The position numbers were made by a program, and so were the translations under genes. Of a stretch of 47,112 nt of DNA, positions 27,201 through 34,996 are shown one piece after another. Position 1 is the first letter of the stretch, and each line of letters opens with the position of its first letter. Origin of the DNA: Bacteroidales bacterium Bact_19 (GTDB taxonomy: Bacteria; Bacteroidota; Bacteroidia; Bacteroidales; ML635J-15); NCBI GenBank assembly GCA_001603595.1, contig LUZK01000052.1, positions 1-47,112 on the forward strand, written 5' to 3'. The notes below the pieces were generated by a model. It saw only the letters and a program-made list of their open reading frames with translations, searched no databases and was not told where the DNA came from.

Positions 27201-28803
27201 AGCAAATAAAGTAGATGCCTCAGTGAGTCCGAATCAGTGGGAAGAACTTTTTATGGAAGGACCTAAATTTACATCAATACATCCGCGTCAGGATTCTCTA
27301 AGTTTTGTTGCTCCCAGAGCAAAATACAATTATAAGGATCATATTATCACAGCAGAAGGTGTTAAGTTTATAAGAGTTGCCGATGCTACCATTTACACCG
27401 AGGACGGGATTGTTGTTATTGAACCTGATGCTGTAATGCAACCCATTTATAATGCTAAAATCATTGCTAACAATACTACAAGATATCACACAATTTATAA
27501 CTCTGTTGTTAATATTTACGGTAAAAGAAATTATACAGCCTACGGTGATATAGATTATATTGATATTACTAAGCGACCACAAACCATACATCTGACAAAA
27601 ATTGCCGTTGACAATTCAGGACAAACTTATGGGGTAGGATCTGTTACCGAACCTGATAATTTTATGTTAAGTCCATATTTTAAATATCAAGGCGAGATAA
27701 AAGTTTATGCAAACAATAAAAATTTCGAATTTAATGGAGCTGCCAAAACTATGGATGATTGTGATACCACAGGAGCAAACTGGCTAAAGTTTAAGAGTTT
27801 TATTGATTCTGAAGATATTTATATTCCGGTTGACCAAATCCCTTATAACATAAACAATACCAGATTGATTGCCGGACTTGTTTTATCTGCTTCAAATCAG
27901 ATTTATCCTTCTTTCCTTGGACGTAAACGTACTCCGAACGATCAAGAAATATTTTCTGTGAGTGGCTTTCTACATTACGACAAAGATGAAGGAAAATTTA
28001 TGATTGCTTCAAAAGATAAACTAGCAGAACCAAGTTTACCCGGAAATTATATTCATATTCATAAAAATATCTGTAATGTTTATGGACAGGGAAAATTTAA
28101 TTTTAGTAATGACTTCGGATTATTCGTACCTAACATAATTGGTGAATTTTTATACTATCCCGATACTGATACTACAGAATTTAATGTTAGCATGATACTT
28201 GATGCTTACTTTAATCCATCGGCTCAAAAACTTATGGCTGAGAAAATAAATTCTATTAAAGGACTTACCGGTATTAATATGCGTGACGAAATTTATCATT
28301 ATGCCCTAACTGAATTTTTGGGAACAAAACGAGCTGATGAATGGTTTTCGAATTTAAGTCTTGGAAATTTTAACAAATTTCCTAAGGAACTTTCCGAAAA
28401 AATGATATTCACAGATCTCAATTTTAAATGGTATCCTAGGCTAAAATCTTATGTACATTATGGCCCTATTGGTATAGTTAATCTCGGGAAAGAACAGGTG
28501 AATAAATATGTTTTTGGTTTTATCAGAATTGAAAAATCTCGCAGAGGAGATACCTTTGAAATGCTTCTCGAACCAAATTCAACAAGCTGGTATTATTTTA
28601 AATATTCTGCCGGAACGTTTAGTGCTGTTTCTTCTGACGAAAATTTCAATAAAATAATTTATGATGCAAAACCTTCTCAAAGGGAAATCAAAAAGGATGG
28701 CAAATTTTACCAGTATGGTTTGGGAGGATCGAATTATATGAAACGATTCAAGAAAGAAATGTATGAATTCTTTAAAATTGAAAGTCAGGTAGAAGATGAA
28801 TAA
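24274..28803 (+). CDS. Very large exported protein of unknown function
   Basis: The 1509-residue protein has a signal peptide (ending near LSAQAQ, about residue 28) and no further membrane helix. It is β-rich throughout. Several stretches, such as FKMFDNKATLDGDIVISSNG (about 855-875) and LSFVAPRAKYNYKDHIITAEG (about 1010-1030), have the short strand-turn rhythm of OstA/LptA-like repeats, though I cannot confirm homology. A helical segment with winged-helix-like character (LSRYMGYSPNQVVQMVLNL) sits near 485. I recognise no enzyme motif. It shares an 8-bp overlap with the GWxTD lipoprotein gene downstream, so the two products probably act together in the envelope. Confidence 0.75.
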   Translation: MKRVSFSKIKFSEILFLFLVITLSAQAQNFPTEHDKFVKTFSGELGFTGEIRQEGKSMSREFTRFWDSDTLAIAEKNNFIELANLLSSKGAKSYPDLVLIADNLMQYKRRRLSTSHYEEYESALKNFFNRSRRPNLKDVSEFLFSVNSLLSNDIVQKNPRTYWKTENTYYSFRFDKEFIITFENVNLIGYQDKDSLKIYNTDGVYYPMQKLWVGKSGVVGWERVGYGLDSIQATLQNYKIDMRNITYTADSVTFTNSLFFKQPMLGRLIDKAGNLDNPSKSDYPKFTSYKQHFILKNIVPGVDYEGGFSIHGRSFIGSGTKEEPAKMFIRKNDTVYLNAYSRAFYIDPEMIVSNPCAIMLRLGQDSIYHPYLTFRFHNKRNFLELIRSKDDMSQVHYTNSYHKVKMDFSWLKWNIDKFKIEFTTIKTPGVSNEALFESNDYYRLERYRNIQKRDQQHPLKVITGFVSSWAGNPEFYLDDLSRYMGYSPNQVVQMVLNLAYIGFLSYDSETKFIRVYPEAWTFLEAHRGVRDSDVIQFYSKTESETPNAELSLLNFDLKINGIREVHLSDSQSVKVYPIDQKITLKKDRTFIFNGTVQAGQFYYYGNNFKFDYNRFMLDLSQCDSMKMVAETEILDANGQKTLAIVRNKLEQINGEFYIDEPNKKSGKDRNPEYPKFISKEKTYVYYDRSDVYNKAYRRDRFYFEVDPFVMDSIKGFARENLKFKGTLYSGGIFPPIKETLVLRYSDFSLGFNMRTSPLGLPLYDGRATYYNEIDLSNKGLRGVGIIDYLTSKIYADYLIFFLDHMEGHSEKMQIAKQKAPVEFPSVEGKSNTLRWDVKEDQFLIKKDTVDFKMFDNKATLDGDIVISSNGLKGKGLIVIEKATLRSKDFNFKQEEILSDTADFQLYTLNILNTEFESDNVQAHVSFTERKGEFKTNGKSTIWRFPKNKYITEMNQLTWFMDNEELEISADMDVLEKANKVDASVSPNQWEELFMEGPKFTSIHPRQDSLSFVAPRAKYNYKDHIITAEGVKFIRVADATIYTEDGIVVIEPDAVMQPIYNAKIIANNTTRYHTIYNSVVNIYGKRNYTAYGDIDYIDITKRPQTIHLTKIAVDNSGQTYGVGSVTEPDNFMLSPYFKYQGEIKVYANNKNFEFNGAAKTMDDCDTTGANWLKFKSFIDSEDIYIPVDQIPYNINNTRLIAGLVLSASNQIYPSFLGRKRTPNDQEIFSVSGFLHYDKDEGKFMIASKDKLAEPSLPGNYIHIHKNICNVYGQGKFNFSNDFGLFVPNIIGEFLYYPDTDTTEFNVSMILDAYFNPSAQKLMAEKINSIKGLTGINMRDEIYHYALTEFLGTKRADEWFSNLSLGNFNKFPKELSEKMIFTDLNFKWYPRLKSYVHYGPIGIVNLGKEQVNKYVFGFIRIEKSRRGDTFEMLLEPNSTSWYYFKYSAGTFSAVSSDENFNKIIYDAKPSQREIKKDGKFYQYGLGGSNYMKRFKKEMYEFFKIESQVEDE

Positions 28804-30091
28804 AATATTTAAAAATATTATTTTTTTTACTACTATTGCATTACTGTTATATGCATGTAGTGCTCCTCAATCTACTATAGATCTTGCCCCAAAAAAATCT
28901 TATCCTTTTAACTTTTCTTCATTATATATTCCTTTACAAACAGATATAAATCCTAAAATAAAAATATACAACATAAGTTCAGAGGAAAGTCTGTTGTTTT
29001 ATAGCTTAACTAAATCTGATTTGCTTAAACTTAAGCAGGGCAATAGTGATACAGTCGAGTTAGTGATTAAATATGTTCTTAGGAAATCAGAAGATTTTCA
29101 AATTGTTGATAGTGCTCTTATTCAAGTATTATTTACTTTGAATGACAGTATTCAGAATTATGTCGGAAATTTGAAAATAAATTCGTTATCTAAACAAGAC
29201 AGCAGATTGATTCTGAATATTATTGATAAGAGTTCTAAAATTTCGAAACGACTATTTATTTACGTTGATTCAAATAATGAATTTAACTCAAATGATTTCA
29301 TCGTTTATCGTCGAACCGAAGATGATAAAGATGAATTTTGGTTTGATAAATATGTTTTTTCAAATAATATATATCGAATAAAATCAAACCGATATAAATC
29401 TAATAATCTCTTAGTAGAGTATTATAAATTTGCAAAATATATAAACCTTCCTCCATATTATACCGGAGCTGAAGGAGTATTGTATAAAAATCCGGATTCT
29501 GTATTTTTTTATAAACTTAATGATACAATTAGTTTTAATAATGAAGGGATTTATGTTTTTAAGACTAGGGCAGGAGAGTCGGGGATATTTTGTTTAGTGA
29601 ATTTTGGGATAAACTATCCTGAAATTGTCATGCTTAAACAGATGCTTGAACCAATAAAATTGTTAGTAACAAATAAAGAATTCAGCGAAATTGAGAAATC
29701 GGAAAATTTGAAAGAAGGGATTGATAAATTTTGGCTTTCGTTATCAAAAAGTCAAAAAATGGCAAGAGAACAGATACGAGTTTTTTACAGTAGGATAAAT
29801 CTTGCAAATGTTTATTTTACAGATTTTACGGAAGGTTGGAAAACCGATAGAGGGATGTTGTATGTTATACTTGGACCTCCAAATAATGTTCGAATTTCAA
29901 AAAATTCCGAAGAGTGGTTTTATGGCGAAAATCCTGATATTGCAGGTGTTTTATTTGTTTTCGACAGGTTAAAAAACAATTTTGGTGAAAAAGTTTTTGT
30001 TTTGAGGCGGGATGTTAATTATCAACCTTTATGGGGACAAGCCCTTGCAACATGGCGAAATGGTCGTATTTTTTCTTTTAAGATAAATTGA
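28796..30091 (+). CDS. GWxTD-domain lipoprotein
   Basis: The 431-residue protein begins with a lipoprotein signal (lipobox LLYAC, C21). The C-terminal half contains the signature G347-W-K-T-D351 in FTEGWKTDRGMLYVILGPP, which names the GWxTD family found in Bacteroidota and relatives. The function of the family is not established; members are envelope proteins of some hundreds of residues. The ATG lies inside the end of the preceding 1509-codon gene (8-bp overlap), and the stop TGA lies one base before rlmB, so this gene is translationally embedded in the operon. Confidence 0.88.
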   Translation: MNKIFKNIIFFTTIALLLYACSAPQSTIDLAPKKSYPFNFSSLYIPLQTDINPKIKIYNISSEESLLFYSLTKSDLLKLKQGNSDTVELVIKYVLRKSEDFQIVDSALIQVLFTLNDSIQNYVGNLKINSLSKQDSRLILNIIDKSSKISKRLFIYVDSNNEFNSNDFIVYRRTEDDKDEFWFDKYVFSNNIYRIKSNRYKSNNLLVEYYKFAKYINLPPYYTGAEGVLYKNPDSVFFYKLNDTISFNNEGIYVFKTRAGESGIFCLVNFGINYPEIVMLKQMLEPIKLLVTNKEFSEIEKSENLKEGIDKFWLSLSKSQKMAREQIRVFYSRINLANVYFTDFTEGWKTDRGMLYVILGPPNNVRISKNSEEWFYGENPDIAGVLFVFDRLKNNFGEKVFVLRRDVNYQPLWGQALATWRNGRIFSFKIN

Positions 30092-30092
30092 T

Positions 30093-30821
30093 ATGGAAAA
30101 TTTTATTTTCGGATTGCGTCCGATTTACGAGGCTTTAAAAGCAAACAAAAATATTGATAAAGTATTGGTAAAAAGCAATCTAACAGGGGAATTTGCTTCG
30201 GAGATTTTTAAAGAAATTAAGAAGAAAGGAATCCAAATTCAACATGTTCCAGTAGAAAAATTAAATAAATTGTGCAAATCAAATCATCAGGGAGCAATTG
30301 CATATCTTAGTCCAATAAATTATTTTTTACTTGCTGAAATAATCGAAGAAATTGTTCAAAACAAGGAAAAACCTCTTTTTGTTATTTTAGATGGAATTAC
30401 AGATGTTCGGAATTTTGGAGCTATTGCCAGAACTGCCGAATGTGCAGGTGTTGATGCAATTATTATACCCAAAGAAAACAGTGTTCGCATTAGTGAAGAT
30501 GCTATTAAAACATCTGCGGGAGCTTTATTTAACATTAAAGTTTGCAGAGAATCGAATCTAGTTGATGCAATTATGATTTTACAACAGTTTGGAGTTAATG
30601 TTTATGCTGTCACTGAAAAGGCTAATCTCGACATTTATTCTTTTGATTTTAATAAACCAGCAGCTTTTGTTTTAGGATCGGAGGAAAATGGTATTTCAAA
30701 TTCTGTTTTGAAAAGATGTGATGATAAAATCAAAATTCCTATGTTCGGCAAAACTGAATCTCTAAATGTTTCAGTTTCTACGTCAATAGTTTTATATGAG
30801 ACAATTCGTCAACGATTATAA
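30093..30821 (+). CDS. rlmB: 23S rRNA 2'-O-methyltransferase, RlmB/TrmH type
   Basis: The 242-residue SpoU/TrmH protein methylates a ribose in rRNA; RlmB acts on G2251 of 23S rRNA. The N-terminal substrate-binding domain (GLRPIYEALKAN) is followed by the knotted SPOUT domain. It has motif 1 in DVRNFGAIARTAECAG, motif 2 in FVLGSEENGIS and motif 3 in IPMFGKTESLNVSVSTSI. The specific target could also be a tRNA, since family members are hard to separate by sequence. It is the last gene of the tmk run and converges with dnaX, 4 bp apart. Confidence 0.9.
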   Translation: MENFIFGLRPIYEALKANKNIDKVLVKSNLTGEFASEIFKEIKKKGIQIQHVPVEKLNKLCKSNHQGAIAYLSPINYFLLAEIIEEIVQNKEKPLFVILDGITDVRNFGAIARTAECAGVDAIIIPKENSVRISEDAIKTSAGALFNIKVCRESNLVDAIMILQQFGVNVYAVTEKANLDIYSFDFNKPAAFVLGSEENGISNSVLKRCDDKIKIPMFGKTESLNVSVSTSIVLYETIRQRL

Positions 30822-30825
30822 TAAT

Positions 30826-32538
30826 CTACTCTAGATCAAGATCCAGATTTTCTTTTAATTTTACAATTTCAGGCTTTTCTTTTAATAATTCATGAAACTT
30901 TTCAGTGGGAGTTTTATAGTCCACTTTTGGACTCGCCTTTCCAACATTATATTCGATGTCAAAATCTTCATTATTAAGTTCTGTCCGCATAAAATCAAGT
31001 GTTCTTTGTCGGAAACTTTCCAATTTTTCTTTTATGGCATTATTTTCAACAACGACAAAGTAAGTATTACCTTCTTTCTGTTTTGGGACATGATTATTCA
31101 GGAAGGCTTTAAGACGGGGGTTTTCGGATTCATATTCAGCATATTTTACCCATGCAGATTCAACTTTATCCGGCGTAATTAAATCTTTTCCATAAGTTTT
31201 TTTTTCTTCTTCTTTAACAATTTGTTCTTCAGAGGCTTTTTGTTGAAGTTTGTTTTTTAAAGAAATTCCTATTTTCCCTTGACTTAAACTTTCTTTGCCT
31301 GCTTTTGTATTTGTTGAAGTTTGTGCTTGTGTTGTATTTTCTTTAGTCGTAGTCGATCCAGTTAAATATTGTGTAGGTTTTTCTTCTACTTTTGTAATAG
31401 GATGTTTTTCAGGTTGATTTTGTGTTTCAGTTATTGTTCCAAGATTTTTATTGATATTGCTTATTTTTAATAATGCCAATTCAATAAGAAGCCGTTTGTT
31501 TTGAGCTGCTTTATAGGATAGGTCGGTAGTATTTGCAATATCAATAGCTTTAAATAAGAATTGAACAGAGCAGAGAGAACTGTTTGTTAAGTATTTTTGT
31601 TTAATGTTTTCTCCAACCTCAATAAGGTTTATTGTTCCGGGGTCTTTAACCATTAACAAATCTCTGAAATGTGATGCAAGACCATTAATAAAATAAGAAG
31701 CTTCAAAACCTCTTTTTATAACATTATCAAAAATTTGTAAAGATTTCACATAATCTCCGTTTACAAGAGCTTCTGTTATATAAAAATAAGTATCGTAATC
31801 GAGGACATTTAAGTTTTTTATTGTTTCATCATAAGTTATTTTTCCTCCGGTAAAGCTCACTATCTGGTCGAATATTGAAAGAGCATCTCGCATAGCACCG
31901 TCTGCTTTTTGGGCTATTATGTGAAGAGCATCCGATTCAGCAATGATGTTTTCATTTTTTGCGACAAATTCAAGTCTTTTTTTTATATCTTCTACAGATA
32001 TTCTGTTAAAATCAAAAATCTGACATCTTGACAATATGGTTGGAATAATTTTGTGTTTTTCGGTTGTTGCCAGAATAAAAACAACATGTTTTGGAGGTTC
32101 TTCTAAAGTTTTTAGAAATGCATTAAATGCATTTGAGGATAACATGTGAAACTCGTCAATGATATATACGGAATATTTTCCAATTTGGGGGGGAATTCTC
32201 ACCTGATCAATGAGATTTCTTATATCATCAACAGAGTTGTTGGATGCGGCATCGAGTTCGTGAATATTCAAAGACCTTTGGCTGTTAAACGAAACGCAAG
32301 ATTCACACTGATTACAGGCTTCGCCATCTTCCGATAAATTAGTACAGTTGATTGTTTTCGCAAAAATTCTCGCACAAGTTGTTTTTCCAACACCACGCGG
32401 GCCACAAAATAAATAAGCCTGTCCTATTTGATTTAATTTGATGATGTTTTTAAGAGTTTTTGTTATTGCATCTTGTCCCACAACCATTTGAAAGCTGTCT
32501 GGTCTGTATTTTCTGGCTGATACTATATAGTTTTCCAT
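30826..32538 (-). CDS. dnaX: DNA polymerase III subunit gamma/tau
   Basis: The 570-residue clamp-loader ATPase has Walker A GPRGVGKTT (46-54), a zinc-binding set C65, C75, C78 and C81, Walker B IIDEF (126-130) and the sensor SRC (170-172). A Q/T/K-rich linker (about 370-440) leads to the C-terminal tau domain. In the linker a run of nine A (31197-31205) lies at codons 445-448. Either shifted frame stops within a few codons, which would give a gamma-like product of about 450 residues. The gene converges with rlmB and follows the iorBA terminator. A -7 box (CAAAAATA on the plus strand, 32554-32561) overlaps that terminator. Confidence 0.97.
   Translation of the reverse strand: MENYIVSARKYRPDSFQMVVGQDAITKTLKNIIKLNQIGQAYLFCGPRGVGKTTCARIFAKTINCTNLSEDGEACNQCESCVSFNSQRSLNIHELDAASNNSVDDIRNLIDQVRIPPQIGKYSVYIIDEFHMLSSNAFNAFLKTLEEPPKHVVFILATTEKHKIIPTILSRCQIFDFNRISVEDIKKRLEFVAKNENIIAESDALHIIAQKADGAMRDALSIFDQIVSFTGGKITYDETIKNLNVLDYDTYFYITEALVNGDYVKSLQIFDNVIKRGFEASYFINGLASHFRDLLMVKDPGTINLIEVGENIKQKYLTNSSLCSVQFLFKAIDIANTTDLSYKAAQNKRLLIELALLKISNINKNLGTITETQNQPEKHPITKVEEKPTQYLTGSTTTKENTTQAQTSTNTKAGKESLSQGKIGISLKNKLQQKASEEQIVKEEEKKTYGKDLITPDKVESAWVKYAEYESENPRLKAFLNNHVPKQKEGNTYFVVVENNAIKEKLESFRQRTLDFMRTELNNEDFDIEYNVGKASPKVDYKTPTEKFHELLKEKPEIVKLKENLDLDLE
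31197..31205 (-). other. A9 run in dnaX, possible slippage site
   Basis: On the minus strand, codons GAA-AAA-AAA-ACT contain nine consecutive As. One extra A gives K-N-L-W and a stop after about ten codons. One missing A gives K-L-M-E-K-I and a stop. Thermus dnaX makes its short gamma form by transcriptional slippage at a run of nine As. Confidence 0.4.
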
Positions 32539-32560
32539 AAAAATTTCTTTCTACAAAAAT

Positions 32561-32593
32561 AAAAAAAGCTGCGAAATTTTCGCAGCTTTTTTT
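32561..32593 (-). terminator. Terminator of the iorAB operon
   Basis: A7-GCTGCGAA (32561-32575), loop ATT, TTCGCAGC-T7 (32579-32593): an uninterrupted stem with T tract, 12 bp after the iorB stop codon on the minus strand. Confidence 0.93.
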
Positions 32594-32605
32594 ATCAGAC
32601 TTATT

Positions 32606-33187
32606 CTACATTTTTGATTTTGTGAATTCGTAGCCTGCTCTAAGTGCTTTAATATTTAATTCAACGATTTCTTCGCCTTTACGTCCGAAAAGGGATTTAA
32701 TTCCACCTTCGAGATCTTCTAAACTCATTCCTAAAAAAGGAACAGCTGCTCCCAACATTACAATGTTGGAGGCTCTTGCATTACCTGTATCTTTTGCAAT
32801 GCTGTCGGCATCGAGAATAATTTTACGCGGAATACCTTCCAATACTTTCATCAACTCCTTCATTTCGGGATAATCCGGAATATTATTAAAAGGAACACTA
32901 TTAGTGATAAGATATCCGTTTTGTTTAAGGTAAGATAAATATCTCAATCCTTCCATAGGTTCTACAGAAAGGATAATGTCGGCACAACCTTTGGGGATTA
33001 AATCAGAATAAATTGGAGTATCTGAAATTCTGAGGTGAGATTGAACATCTCCTCCTCTTTGACTCATGCCATGAACTTCGGATTGTTTGAGGTATAAATT
33101 TTTGTTAACGGCAGCCATTCCTATTGTAGCTGCTATTGTTAAAATGCCTTGACCTCCAACACCTGCTAAAATTATATCTGTTTTCAT
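32606..33187 (-). CDS. iorB: Indolepyruvate:ferredoxin oxidoreductase, beta subunit
   Basis: The 193-residue protein is the gamma-domain subunit of the aryl-2-oxoacid oxidoreductase. It starts with ILAGVGGQGILTIAATIG, the family fingerprint, and contains SQRGGDVQSHLRI and ILSVEPMEGLRYL. With IorA it oxidises aromatic 2-oxoacids from transamination of Phe, Tyr and Trp to arylacetyl-CoA, passing electrons to ferredoxin. It starts 16 bp after the iorA stop and ends at a strong terminator. Confidence 0.95.
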   Translation of the reverse strand: MKTDIILAGVGGQGILTIAATIGMAAVNKNLYLKQSEVHGMSQRGGDVQSHLRISDTPIYSDLIPKGCADIILSVEPMEGLRYLSYLKQNGYLITNSVPFNNIPDYPEMKELMKVLEGIPRKIILDADSIAKDTGNARASNIVMLGAAVPFLGMSLEDLEGGIKSLFGRKGEEIVELNIKALRAGYEFTKSKM

Positions 33188-33203
33188 GTGTTTTGTTTTT
33201 ATA

Positions 33204-34799
33204 TTATTTTTTTGCTTCTTTTTTATTTTTCACTGCGGTTTGGATACATTCTCTTTGAGGAATAATTACTGATAATCCGTTGTATGCCAATTCTTCTTTA
33301 ATTATCGCCACATTTTCGTCGTGGTTTTTCTTCAAAGGAGTAATAACTCTTATGTGGTCGGGATGAACTCCAATGCCTCTACAAATATTAACAATACGAC
33401 CTTTTGCAGAAGATTCCTGACCTCCGGTCATGCCGGTAGTTGAGTTGTCGGATATTATTACAACAATCGGAGAATTTTTAACAACTGCATCAAGTAATCC
33501 TGTCATTCCAGAATGTGTAAAAGTTGAATCCCCAATAACAGCGATCGAAGGAACGAGTCCTGCATCAGCAGCTCCGATAGCCATTGTTATTGAAGCTCCC
33601 ATATCCACACAAGAATTTATTGCATTAAAAGGAGGTAATGCGCCTAAAGTATAACAACCAATATCAGAAAAAACTCTACCTTCACCATATTCGGCAATAG
33701 CTTCGTTTAAGGCATTGTAAACATCTCTATGTCCGCAACCCATACATAATGATGGTGGCCGCATTTTAACAATTTCCGGAGTTTGTTGTCCTTCGCATAA
33801 TTCTCTTCCTAAGGCTTTTGCAACAAGATTTGGATTTAATTCGCCATCGCGTGGTAAATCTCCGGTGAGACGACCTTTAATTTCAAATCCTTCGTTGAAA
33901 AATCCGCGTAATTGTCTTTCAACAAAAGGATATCCATCTTCGAGAACCAAAATGCTTGAACATTTGCTGCGTAGCTTTCTCAAGTGTTTTTCGGGAATAG
34001 GATATTGAGATATTTTTACAACCGGATAAGGACAATTACCGTTGAAAATTTCCATTAAATAATTGTAAGCTATTCCACAGGCAACAATTCCAAGAGATTT
34101 ATCAGATGCGTCGATGTATTTATTGTATTTTGATTCTTCTGAATCTTTTAAAATAGCAGGTTGCATTTCAAGCAATCTCTTATAGTTTCTTCTTGCTATG
34201 GATGGCAGCAATACAAACTGGCGAGGATCTTTGGGCAATGCACCTTTTAACTGCTCTTTTTTTTCGTAAGTACTTACTCCGGCTCTGCTATGAGCAAGAC
34301 GGGTGGTAATTCTTAACAATACGGGGACATTAAATTTTTCGCTTAATTCAAAACCATTATAGGCCATATCATAAGCCTCTTGTTGGTCGCAAGGCTCAAG
34401 TATCGGAATTAAAGCAAAATCACCGTAAAAACGTGAATCCTGTTCATTTTGAGATGAGTGCATAGAAGGATCGTCTGCTGCAACAATAATTAAACCGCCA
34501 TTAACACCGGTTATTGAGGCATTAATAAATGCATCAGCAGCTACATTTAAACCAACATGTTTCATTTGAGCCATGGCACGTTTACCGGCATAAGACATAC
34601 CAATTGCTGATTCTGTAGCAGTTTTTTCATTTGCCGACCAAATTGCATGTATGCCTTTTTCTTTAACTTCTTTTGAATGTTGAGCATACTCCATTATTTC
34701 AGTTGAAGGTGTTCCGGGATAAGCATAAAAGCCTGATATTCCTCCGTCTATAGCACCTTGTGCAATTGCTTCGTCTCCTAATAAAAGTAGTTTTTGCAT
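33204..34799 (-). CDS. iorA: Indolepyruvate:ferredoxin oxidoreductase, alpha subunit without Fe-S domain
   Basis: The 531-residue protein has the pyrimidine-binding domain (GISGFYAYPGTPSTEIMEYA) at the N-terminus. The TPP-binding domain near 350-470 has CMGCGHRDVYNAL and GDSTFTHSGMTGLL with ISDNSTTGMTGG. Most archaeal IorA proteins continue with two [4Fe-4S] ferredoxin motifs, but here the chain ends at IIPQRECIQTAVKNKKEAKK without them. Short forms like this are, to my knowledge, usual in Bacteroidota. A separate ferredoxin must then carry the electrons. It heads the operon; a poor -7 box (CGAATATA on the plus strand, 34827-34834) lies upstream. Confidence 0.93.
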   Translation of the reverse strand: MQKLLLLGDEAIAQGAIDGGISGFYAYPGTPSTEIMEYAQHSKEVKEKGIHAIWSANEKTATESAIGMSYAGKRAMAQMKHVGLNVAADAFINASITGVNGGLIIVAADDPSMHSSQNEQDSRFYGDFALIPILEPCDQQEAYDMAYNGFELSEKFNVPVLLRITTRLAHSRAGVSTYEKKEQLKGALPKDPRQFVLLPSIARRNYKRLLEMQPAILKDSEESKYNKYIDASDKSLGIVACGIAYNYLMEIFNGNCPYPVVKISQYPIPEKHLRKLRSKCSSILVLEDGYPFVERQLRGFFNEGFEIKGRLTGDLPRDGELNPNLVAKALGRELCEGQQTPEIVKMRPPSLCMGCGHRDVYNALNEAIAEYGEGRVFSDIGCYTLGALPPFNAINSCVDMGASITMAIGAADAGLVPSIAVIGDSTFTHSGMTGLLDAVVKNSPIVVIISDNSTTGMTGGQESSAKGRIVNICRGIGVHPDHIRVITPLKKNHDENVAIIKEELAYNGLSVIIPQRECIQTAVKNKKEAKK

Positions 34800-34996
34800 A
34801 ATAATATAATTTTATTTTTGGCAGCACGAATATAATTACAATTTTTATTTTAATAAAAAATATTTGTTCTTATTAGTAAAATATGCTCCAAAAACATATT
34901 TCGTAAATTTAAAATAAAGTTTATAAATATGTTGATAAGATTTTTTATTTTTATTTATTAATATTATATATTTGCATAAAATTAAACAATTTAGAT

